A stretch of DNA of 8,727 bases from assembly GCA_036337945.1 (NCBI GenBank), contig JAYZDF010000146.1:1-8727 (forward strand), given 5' to 3'. Each line of letters opens with the position of its first letter. Positions within the stretch are counted from its first letter, which is position 1. This document shows positions 1 through 6,414 of this stretch, one piece after another. The notes under the pieces are model-generated. The model worked only from the letters and a program-made list of their open reading frames with translations, did no database searches and had not been told where the DNA came from. Origin of the DNA: JAYZDF01 sp036337945. GTDB lineage: Bacteria; Myxococcota; Kuafuiibacteriia; Kuafuiibacteriales; Kuafuiibacteriaceae. Made by a program: the position numbers and the translations under genes.

Positions 1-216
1 CTTTCGCCAAGGCTTTCACATCAAGAAAGAAAAACGGTCGCTGGCATGATGCAGCAATTTCAAAAATGGTTTTATCGTGCATTGGCAAGAACCCAAATTG
101 TGCGTCCCGGAGAAACAATTGCCGGTATAAATATTCCCGAAAATGCATTAGACGGTTTTGAAGCCTTGTTCGCCGATCGTGAACAGCTTCCATGGGTTGA
201 AGGGGAAATTGATTAG
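1..216 (+). CDS. C-terminal end of an unrecognised protein (partial)
   Basis: Reading frame 1 is open from the left edge to a TAG at 214-216 and gives 71 residues. The start lies outside the window. I do not recognise the family. The visible tail is soluble-looking. It has a basic/aromatic helix-like stretch (QQFQKWFYRALARTQ, about residues 18-32) and then an acidic end (FADREQLPWVEGEID). No membrane segment or catalytic motif is visible. The stop is two bases before the ATG of the KAS III-like gene, so the two are almost certainly cotranscribed. The fragment may therefore belong to the same pathway, probably acyl transfer or secondary lipid metabolism, but that rests on position only. It is called coding because the frame is uninterrupted, its stop abuts the next start, and no competing frame covers the region. 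Confidence 0.7.
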   Translation, partial: LSPRLSHQERKTVAGMMQQFQKWFYRALARTQIVRPGETIAGINIPENALDGFEALFADREQLPWVEGEID

Positions 217-218
217 GG

Positions 219-1235
219 ATGTATTTGGTCCTTCGAAGCACCGGCGTTTTCTTCCCCGAAGAGGTTGTTGCGACCTCAGACTTGATGGCTACCGAGCACC
301 CTCAGCTTTTGCTAAAGAGGCGGCTTCTTTCCGTACTTGGTTGTGAGACCGTGCACCAATGCGGCCCTGAAGATACTCCGGCGACGATGGCAGCCGAAGC
401 GGCGTGCTCTGCTCTTGAATCGGCAGAATGGGGCAGTGATGATGTTCAATTGCTTATGACGGTCGGATGTACATTGCCTGATGTAGATATCTGGTCGACT
501 TCGGCAAAAGTAGCGCAACTATTAGACGTTATGTCGGCCGAGTGTATGGGGGTTGGCGACGTCGCCTGCGCCGGTTCTTTTACGGCATTGCGCGTTCTTC
601 GAGCGATACTAAAGACCGAAAGAGAATTGTCTCGGACGGTTCTTTGCGCGGGTTGCGCAATGCCAGGTGGACGGATTTTTATTCCGGCAACTGTGTTCGG
701 GGACGGTGCAGGAGCTTTTGCTCTGGAGAAGGTAGTAAAACCAAAACGAGGAGAACTGTTTCTCAAGGATGTTGCAGTTCATTCTCATCCCGAATTTATC
801 GACGCTTTTGGACCTCAAGCTGGGTATCGAAAGTTACAAAAGAAGGGTGAACTTTTGCCCGAGGATTGGACGTTCGAAGTTCGGGATCAGGCTTCATACG
901 CTGAGCTGGCCAAGGTGAATTTTGACCTGGGGGCAGAACTACTCCTGAGTCGTTTGAAAAAAGCCAGATGGAAATCTTCACAGGTGACGCGGTTTCTAAG
1001 TGATAATGTCACCAAGTCGGTCGGAGCTGCGATTGCAGAACGCACTAAAATTCCGCTTGAACGGGTCGATGCAGAAGGGTGCCGAGTGAGAGGACATGCT
1101 TTCGCTGCGGATATGTTTGCGAACTTACACTTTTCTATCGAAAAACAACCGCTAGAACCAGGAGAACGGATTGTTTCTATGGGAATGGGCTTAGGTCAGC
1201 ACTGGGGCGCCGCTTTGTGGGAATGCGCGAAGTGA
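219..1235 (+). CDS. 3-oxoacyl-ACP synthase III-like (KAS III/FabH superfamily) condensing enzyme or acyltransferase
   Basis: 338 residues, a normal length for FabH-type thiolase-fold enzymes, which condense or transfer acyl groups carried on CoA or ACP in the cytoplasm. The N-terminus (STGVFFPEEVVATSDL) is the usual KAS III opening. The nucleophile is Cys117 in GDVACAGSF. The FGDGAGAFALE loop is at 160-170 and the C-terminal glycine-rich strand MGMGLGQHWGAAL at 321-333. Aligned by eye to E. coli FabH, the HQAN segment becomes FLSDN (259-263), putting Leu260 at the catalytic His. The GNTSAAS segment becomes GHAFAAD (291-297), putting His292 at the catalytic Asn. It is therefore unlikely to be the housekeeping FabH. 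A specialised acyltransferase or condensing enzyme, in the manner of PqsC- or DpsC-type relatives, is more likely. The start follows the upstream stop by two bases. AAGGGG lies about 13 bases upstream of the ATG. Confidence 0.88.
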   Translation: MYLVLRSTGVFFPEEVVATSDLMATEHPQLLLKRRLLSVLGCETVHQCGPEDTPATMAAEAACSALESAEWGSDDVQLLMTVGCTLPDVDIWSTSAKVAQLLDVMSAECMGVGDVACAGSFTALRVLRAILKTERELSRTVLCAGCAMPGGRIFIPATVFGDGAGAFALEKVVKPKRGELFLKDVAVHSHPEFIDAFGPQAGYRKLQKKGELLPEDWTFEVRDQASYAELAKVNFDLGAELLLSRLKKARWKSSQVTRFLSDNVTKSVGAAIAERTKIPLERVDAEGCRVRGHAFAADMFANLHFSIEKQPLEPGERIVSMGMGLGQHWGAALWECAK

Positions 1236-1263
1236 AGATACGTAGTGGAGTTAACTGCCGAGG

Positions 1264-2616
1264 CTAGTGACCATATGCATTCATATCGATCAAAGATTCA
1301 ATTTGCCCGTCGCTAAGGTTGGCACCTTCTCGTTTTGCAGCTTCCATTGAACGCCAGATAGCAGCTTCAGAGATGATTCCATGCCGAAACAACTCAAGCG
1401 CGGCTTCGTACATTTCTTCATAAACAAACATGCCGCTCACTCGATGAGAACTCACATTATTGACGCGGTGAATGAAGACCGCGGCAATACGTCCAGGGAA
1501 ACGGCGCATAATCTCCGCGTATACTTCAGGGTCACGGTAGCTGGAGTCACCGAATAAGACGAAAGATAACTCGGGGCGTGAATTCATGATTCGAGAAATA
1601 TCTTCCACTTTTTCGGATTGTGAAATCCAAGGCTGAAGAGCGACGCCAGTATCGATTTGACCAATTGGGAATCGGTTGCTCCATAGCCATTCAGGAACTT
1701 CTCCAAGTACGTCGGGAGTTCTGGTTGTGACGTAGTAGGTGTCTCCGCTTTTGCGGCCTTGTTCGTGCTCTAGCTCGTCGAGCAGCTGAGCGCTTCCTGC
1801 GAATGGTGCAGTGAAGGTTTGAAGATTACCGCTGTGGGGAAGTAGAGTTCGGTCGATATCGGAAATAACGCCGATTTCCGGTGTTGGTTGGGTGACGGCC
1901 ATAATGGCAGATTTTATCTCACTGGTTTTTAGGTATTTGTTTTGATCTGTGTCGCTGCGGATGGCTTGCGTGAGTAAATGAAGTCGGTCACGTATAGCGT
2001 TGGTTTCGATCTCTCGCGTCAAAACCGAGGAGGAGTACCGATAGGAAGCGAGGATTTGCTGGTCACGTTTGATATCAAGAGCTCCCATGGTGAGTTCGCG
2101 TCGGCTTAGATAGTAATTTTGATTGTCGAAGCTCTCTGACCGAACCAGAAGGTTTTCTATGTCCGTGATTTCGTATCTGCGAACGACTGAATCCAGAACG
2201 CTTTGCGAGTAAGAGTAGGTCGCCTGAGGGACCTCCGTAGAAACCGGTGTTTGAGTTTGATTTGATGTTCCGAAAACAGTGGTCGCATAGTTGAGTATGT
2301 TTGCAAGAGCGGTTCGACCAACGTAGGGGATTGCATCGAGTTCGTCGACCGTCGAAAAATATTGGTCGTCTCGGGTTCGGGGACGTTGATCGGGTCCATA
2401 TCGATAGTTAACAATGTTTCGGGCGGCCCGCTTATCTAGGGCGACATCTTTGTCGAGCAGTTCAAAGGTAATCGACGAGTCATTTACGAACTCAATGATC
2501 GCTTTCGTGGAAACATCATCCAGAGCAAGGTATTCAGTCTTGATGTCATGGTTAGAATCACCACATGCGGTGACCACGAAAAATGTAGAAATGGTAATAG
2601 CAGCGAAGCGTTTCAT
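1264..2616 (-). CDS. Lipoprotein with helix-hairpin-helix segment, EF-hand-like loop and APP1-type HAD phosphatase domain
   Basis: 450 residues. The N-terminus has two charged residues, a hydrophobic core and a lipobox-like VTAC ending at Cys18, followed by GDSN, so an exported lipoprotein is likely. Residues about 62-112 carry a helix-hairpin-helix-like segment (FSTVDELDAIPYVGRTAL). Residues 222-233 fit a 12-position EF-hand calcium loop (D222, D224, N226, E233). Residues about 247-385 match the APP1 phosphatidate phosphatase catalytic domain (PF09949, HAD fold): motif I SDIDRT with D253 and D255, motif II TTRTP from 297, K336, and motif III/IV GDSSYRDPE at 356-364. APP1-type enzymes dephosphorylate phosphatidate, but the substrate here is inferred. 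A good ribosome site (GAGGGAGAT) lies 5 bases before the ATG and supports the start. The gene lies 164 bp after dnaE2 on the same strand and converges on the KAS III-like gene with a 28-bp gap. Confidence 0.85.
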   Translation of the reverse strand: MKRFAAITISTFFVVTACGDSNHDIKTEYLALDDVSTKAIIEFVNDSSITFELLDKDVALDKRAARNIVNYRYGPDQRPRTRDDQYFSTVDELDAIPYVGRTALANILNYATTVFGTSNQTQTPVSTEVPQATYSYSQSVLDSVVRRYEITDIENLLVRSESFDNQNYYLSRRELTMGALDIKRDQQILASYRYSSSVLTREIETNAIRDRLHLLTQAIRSDTDQNKYLKTSEIKSAIMAVTQPTPEIGVISDIDRTLLPHSGNLQTFTAPFAGSAQLLDELEHEQGRKSGDTYYVTTRTPDVLGEVPEWLWSNRFPIGQIDTGVALQPWISQSEKVEDISRIMNSRPELSFVLFGDSSYRDPEVYAEIMRRFPGRIAAVFIHRVNNVSSHRVSGMFVYEEMYEAALELFRHGIISEAAIWRSMEAAKREGANLSDGQIESLIDMNAYGH

Positions 2617-2780
2617 CGTTCATCTCCCTCTCGCAATCTCTCATTTGCGAAACGAATTTGAGCGGGCTCGCTATTTTCTCCGGATTGGGTGGTTACACCC
2701 GAGCACTTTTGGTGCCGGACCGCTAACTGACACGGGGCTATCAGAAATACGAGTCGCCCCCAAGCAAAAAGTGCAGGGTT
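2617..2780. other. 164-bp intergenic region between dnaE2 and the lipoprotein gene, with a small hairpin
   Basis: Apart from the ribosome site at 2622-2630, no gene is visible on either strand. A perfect 5-bp stem GGGTG (2687-2691) / CACCC (2696-2700) with loop GTTA can be extended by a G-U and an A-T pair. A second pairing, GGGGC at 2734-2738 with GCCCC at 2756-2760, has a 17-base loop. Neither is followed by a T-run on the minus strand, so neither looks like a standard intrinsic terminator. I could not identify a convincing -35/-10 pair for the lipoprotein gene. Read-through from dnaE2 remains possible, though the gap is long enough to hold a separate promoter. Confidence 0.35.
2622..2630 (-). 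promoter_or_regulatory. Ribosome binding site of the APP1-domain lipoprotein gene
   Basis: Read on the minus strand this is GAGGGAGAT, a strong match to the anti-Shine-Dalgarno sequence. It stands a few bases before the ATG at 2616. It fixes the start that yields the signal peptide and lipobox. Confidence 0.6.
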
Positions 2781-5700
2781 TTAGCAGAAATCGCGACTTT
2801 TTTGGTGGGTCATTTTTGAGGAGACTTTCGGGTGCCACAATGAGTTCGCGACGAGATGAACGACGCCTGAATCCACTTGAAGTTTCCCCGATACTCCCAG
2901 AAAAGACGCGGTCTTAGCTAGGATTGAATATTTTTCGAAAACGTTCTGCCAGACGACCACGTTCACGAACCCTGTTTCATCTTCAAGCGTCAGGAATACC
3001 ACGCCTCCTGCGGTTCCTGGTCGCTGACGACAGATGACGAGTCCAGCGTAGCGGACAAATTTTCCACTCTTCGAATTCTGGACCTGGTGAGCACTACAAA
3101 GGCCTTGAGATTGAAGCGTGGCACGAAGATCCTCCAGTGGATGCCCTCTAGTGCTATGAAAACTGTTTTCGTAATCCCATCGAACTTTTTCAAAATGCGT
3201 GAGGGAAGGAAAGCGAGCCCGACTCGAGTGATTGAAGGGGAGGGCCGTAGCGCCCGCTTCGTTCTTAATTTCCCACAGCATGGCTCTTCGGTTGGAATGA
3301 AAGCATTCAAATGCTCCACAATCGTTGAGATGCCGCAAAGTCTGCTCATTTAGCTGAACTTGAGCCATGAAACTGTCCATGGTGTGATTGCTGCTTTGAA
3401 TCTCGATAATTTTTTGTGCCTCTTTGGAGGATAGACTTCGAACATAGCAAAGCCCCATTCGGACAGCGAAGGTGTGGTCCTGTTTTTCTAACGTGCATTC
3501 CCATTGACTACGCTGAACGCAAATGGGGAGCACCTCAACCTGATGTCTTTTCGCATCTTCAATCAAAGTGGCAGGAGAATAAAAGCCCATGGGTTGAGCA
3601 TTGAGCAATCCGCACAAAAATGCTGCGGGATAATGTCGCTTTAGCCAGGCGGTAGCATAGGCGATGAGCGCAAAGCTTGCGGCGTGACTCTCTGGAAATC
3701 CATATTCGCCAAAGCCACGGATTTGTTCGAAGACCCGTTCTGCAAACTGTCGTTCGATTCCTTTTTCGTGCATACGAGCAATCAGGCGTTGTCGGTGTCG
3801 CTCAATTCGTCCCGAGCTTTTCCATGCTGCCATGTCTCGTCGAAGTTGATCAGCTTCGCCGGGTGTGTAGTCGGCGGCAACAACAGCCAATCGCATGACT
3901 TGTTCCTGAAAAAGCGGAATGCCTAGTGTCTTTTTGAGAACCGGAATCAATGTAGGGTGAGGATAATCTATAGGTTCCTCGCCATTTCTCCTTCGCAAAT
4001 AAGGATGAACCATTCCGCCAGTGATCGGGCCAGGTCGCACCAAACTGATTTCGATGACCAGATCGTAATATTGCCGAGGCCGCAAACGAGGGAGCATAGA
4101 CATTTGGGCCCGACTTTCTATTTGAAAGACACCCACAGTGTCGCCTTTGCAAATCATGTCGTAGGTTGCCTGGTCTTTTGGAGGAACCGTCGCAAGGCTG
4201 TAGCTCTGCTTATAATGCTGGGCAATCAGATCAAAACTACGATGCACGACGTTGAGCGCGCCAAGTCCGAGCAGGTCAAGTTTGAATAGCTTTAGCGTCT
4301 CTAGATCGTCTTTATCCCATTGGATGACACTGCGATCTGCCATCGTTCCGTTTTCGATAGGTACAAGAGTATTAATAGGTTCATGCCCAAGGAGGAATCC
4401 GCCGGGATGAATAGAAAGGTGTCGAGGAAAATCCAGTATTTCTTCGGTAAGCTCTAAAAATTTCTGCACACTCACTTGAGCAGAGTTTAGCCCCGCGCGC
4501 TGAATCATCTCGGAGTGAAAAGCTTCTTCTCGAGCGCTGATTTTTGACAGCTTTTCTAATGCAGTCTCACTGAACTTTAGTGCCTTGCCTACGTCTCTGA
4601 TTGCGGATTTTCTACGGTAACGAATAATGGTGGCGACCATCGCCGCATGGGTTCGTCCGTATTTTTCGTAGACGTGCTGTATGACCTCTTCACGTCGATC
4701 GTGCTCAATATCAAGGTCGATATCCGGCGGTTCTGCGCGTTCTTTAGAGATAAATCGCTCAAATAATAGCCCTAGCCGGATGGGGTCGACCGCTGTGATT
4801 TGAAGACAATAGCAAACGACCGAATTCGCAGCAGAGCCTCGACCTTGACACAAGATGTTTTGCGCTTGGCAAAACTGAACGATTTCGTACATCGTCAAAA
4901 AGTAACCACTGTATTCGAGGTCTTCGATAACTTGTAATTCCTTTTTGAGTTGTTGAAAAACGTCGCCAGGAACAGAGGAGCCATACCGCTTGCGGGCACC
5001 TTCATAAGAAAGATCTCGCAGGTACTCTAGCGAAGATTGCCCACTAGGAAGTTTTTCGGACGGATATCGATAGCGAAGATCATTGAGTGAAAATTGGCAC
5101 CGACTTGCGACCTCGCGGGTTCGATCGATACTCAGTAAGTCGTCTGCAAAAAGCTTTTCGAAGGCAACTGGACTCTTTAAGCTGTGTTCGTGATTGGGAT
5201 GAGTCAGTCGTCCAATTTCGTAGATGTTTTTTCCGTGACGGATGCAAGTCAGCACATCCTGCAATGATTGCCTGGACGGCGTATGATACAAGACTTCATG
5301 TGATGCAACCGTCGGTATGTTGTATCGATGAGCCATTTGTCTAAGCGTCGCTTCTCGATTGGCTTCGATTGCTTCTCGGTGTCGAGCGACCATCAGGTAC
5401 AGCCGGTCCCCAAAACACTCTTTTAGGGCTCCGAGTTTTGAAAAGCTCTTGGGGTCTCGGACCAAAAGAATGAGGTCTGAGTGGTTCTTCAGAATCTCCT
5501 CCCAATGAAGGATACTTTGCCCTTTAGGACAGCGGAGTCTCCCTTGAGATATGAGCTGACAAAGCTGGCCGTATCCTTTTCGGTTTTGTACCAAGGCCAC
5601 AAGGGTGCAACCTTCGTCGAGACTAAGTTCGCTACCTACAATGAGCTTGAGCCCCAATTCGTGGGCTTTGGAATGGGCTCGAACGATTCCATAGACGCCA

Positions 5701-5828
5701 TCTCGGTCGGTGAGGGCCATCGCCGAAAGTCCAAGTTCGTGTGCATGTTCCACCAATTCATCCGGATGGCTCGCGCCTTCCAAGAAGGAAAAATTGCTCT
5801 TACACCACAGTGGAACATACGAAGCCAT
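2781..5828 (-). CDS. dnaE2: Error-prone DNA polymerase DnaE2 (ImuC)
   Basis: 1015 residues from the ATG at 5828; a TTG two codons upstream is an alternative. This is a C-family polymerase used for damage-induced translesion synthesis and mutagenesis, normally with ImuA and ImuB and the sliding clamp. The DnaE2 hallmarks are present: the N-terminal SNFSFLEGASHPDELV, and a C-terminal OB-fold segment (about 925-990) with GLVICRQRPGTAGGVVFLTL and then EDETG. The protein ends in KSRDFC, the usual DnaE2 tail. Catalytic aspartates are D371 and D373 in PDIDLDIEHDRRE, and D518 in KLDLLGLG. The finger and thumb motifs GRGSAANS and GFGEYGFPESHAASFALIAYA are intact. The N-terminal PHP domain looks inactive: Trp8 stands where PHP domains have His, and TDR replaces TDH. 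The frame is uninterrupted and the length normal. No imuA, imuB or lexA lies nearby. A LexA-like palindrome is about 35 bases upstream. Confidence 0.97.
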   Translation of the reverse strand: MASYVPLWCKSNFSFLEGASHPDELVEHAHELGLSAMALTDRDGVYGIVRAHSKAHELGLKLIVGSELSLDEGCTLVALVQNRKGYGQLCQLISQGRLRCPKGQSILHWEEILKNHSDLILLVRDPKSFSKLGALKECFGDRLYLMVARHREAIEANREATLRQMAHRYNIPTVASHEVLYHTPSRQSLQDVLTCIRHGKNIYEIGRLTHPNHEHSLKSPVAFEKLFADDLLSIDRTREVASRCQFSLNDLRYRYPSEKLPSGQSSLEYLRDLSYEGARKRYGSSVPGDVFQQLKKELQVIEDLEYSGYFLTMYEIVQFCQAQNILCQGRGSAANSVVCYCLQITAVDPIRLGLLFERFISKERAEPPDIDLDIEHDRREEVIQHVYEKYGRTHAAMVATIIRYRRKSAIRDVGKALKFSETALEKLSKISAREEAFHSEMIQRAGLNSAQVSVQKFLELTEEILDFPRHLSIHPGGFLLGHEPINTLVPIENGTMADRSVIQWDKDDLETLKLFKLDLLGLGALNVVHRSFDLIAQHYKQSYSLATVPPKDQATYDMICKGDTVGVFQIESRAQMSMLPRLRPRQYYDLVIEISLVRPGPITGGMVHPYLRRRNGEEPIDYPHPTLIPVLKKTLGIPLFQEQVMRLAVVAADYTPGEADQLRRDMAAWKSSGRIERHRQRLIARMHEKGIERQFAERVFEQIRGFGEYGFPESHAASFALIAYATAWLKRHYPAAFLCGLLNAQPMGFYSPATLIEDAKRHQVEVLPICVQRSQWECTLEKQDHTFAVRMGLCYVRSLSSKEAQKIIEIQSSNHTMDSFMAQVQLNEQTLRHLNDCGAFECFHSNRRAMLWEIKNEAGATALPFNHSSRARFPSLTHFEKVRWDYENSFHSTRGHPLEDLRATLQSQGLCSAHQVQNSKSGKFVRYAGLVICRQRPGTAGGVVFLTLEDETGFVNVVVWQNVFEKYSILAKTASFLGVSGKLQVDSGVVHLVANSLWHPKVSSKMTHQKSRDFC

Positions 5829-5862
5829 AGACAAAAATCTCGGTATAAATGAGTCTTGAGAC

Positions 5863-5876
5863 TGAACATATGTTCA
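5863..5876. promoter_or_regulatory. Candidate LexA (SOS) operator upstream of dnaE2
   Basis: TGAACATATGTTCA is a perfect 14-bp palindrome with the core GAAC-N4-GTTC. This is the architecture known for LexA/DinR boxes of Gram-positive bacteria and several other phyla. It lies about 35 bp upstream of the dnaE2 ATG, where a promoter-overlapping operator is expected, and dnaE2 is a classic SOS gene. On the minus strand a weak -10-like TTATAC follows at about 5840-5845. The site also lies about 93 bp upstream of the divergent DUF2177 operon and could affect it. The match is seen directly. LexA binding is inferred. Confidence 0.6.
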
Positions 5877-5968
5877 CATGTTGGACGGAAATAAGCGAGC
5901 GAAAAACAGAGAATCGGCGATGGCCCTAGCGCTTCAAGATAAATCGTTTTATTCGACGAGCAACCATT

Positions 5969-6412
5969 ATGAATACTCGTGAAACCACTAGTGGTTCTTC
6001 AAAGCCTATCGGGATTGTTCTTAGTGCTGCGATCGCCTCCGGACTGTCGTTTTTTGCGCTTGATCTCGTATGGTTAGGCATAATCGCTCAACCGATATAC
6101 GCAAAACATATGGGAGATTTACTGACGAAATCGACCGTGTGGTCCGCCGCTTTGATGTTTTACGTGATGTATATTGGGGCGATTCAGGTTCACGCCATCT
6201 GGCCGTCGGACAATCTCAAAACTGCGGCGAAGCGCGGTGCGGGTATGGGTTTTTTCGGCTATGCAACGTATGAGCTTACGAATTGGGCGGTCATCACGGA
6301 CTGGCCGGCAGCTCTGGTGCCCATCGACATTGTTTGGGGAGTCATTTTGACGGCGTCTTGCGCTGCCGCTGGATTCCTGGTCAAAGATCGAATGTTGAGG
6401 CGCCGCACCTGA
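5969..6412 (+). CDS. DUF2177 family inner-membrane protein
   Basis: 147 residues with about four predicted membrane helices (roughly 14-38, 56-76, 88-109 and 115-137) and a basic C-terminal tail (KDRMLRRRT). The family pattern (PF09945) is clear: LDLVWLG at 31-37, FYVMYIG at 64-70, YATYELTNWA at 98-107, then DWP and DIVWG at 120-124. The biochemical role of DUF2177 is not established. From memory, it occurs beside DUF1295 and cyclopropane-synthase-like genes in clusters controlled by ECF sigma/ChrR pairs in other proteobacteria. It is the first gene of a three-gene operon: its stop lies two bases before the next ATG. The start is the first ATG giving a sensible N-terminus. It is preceded by a weak ACGAG about 8 bases upstream. 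Its promoter must lie in the 134-bp divergent region shared with dnaE2, but I see no clear one. Confidence 0.88.
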   Translation: MNTRETTSGSSKPIGIVLSAAIASGLSFFALDLVWLGIIAQPIYAKHMGDLLTKSTVWSAALMFYVMYIGAIQVHAIWPSDNLKTAAKRGAGMGFFGYATYELTNWAVITDWPAALVPIDIVWGVILTASCAAAGFLVKDRMLRRRT

Positions 6413-6414
6413 GA

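Noticed and set aside
1236..1263. Bidirectional terminator between the convergent KAS III-like and lipoprotein genes
   Set aside because: The 28-bp gap contains only a short GTTAAC palindrome and no GC-rich stem or T-run.
2414..2917. Plus-strand open frame of 167 codons antisense to the lipoprotein start and the dnaE2 end
   Set aside because: It overlaps two well-supported genes on the other strand, spans their intergenic gap, and shows no recognisable motif.
5829..5834. TTG at 5834 as the dnaE2 start
   Set aside because: The ATG two codons later is the more usual start codon and neither has a clear ribosome site. The difference is only two residues.
5876..5968. ECF sigma (ChrR-type) promoter before the DUF2177 operon
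   Set aside because: I looked for TGATC with TAAG at the expected spacing because of the family link to singlet-oxygen regulons. Only a TAAG without a matching upstream element is present.
5878..5982. Small open frame (34 codons) upstream of and overlapping the DUF2177 gene, a possible leader peptide
   Set aside because: No ribosome site, no motif, and it overlaps the DUF2177 start in another frame. Such a frame is expected by chance.
6283..6414. 44-codon N-terminal extension of the acyltransferase frame
   Set aside because: It lies wholly within the DUF2177 gene, reads as low-quality protein, and the ATG at 6415 directly follows the DUF2177 stop and begins a normal membrane-anchored N-terminus.
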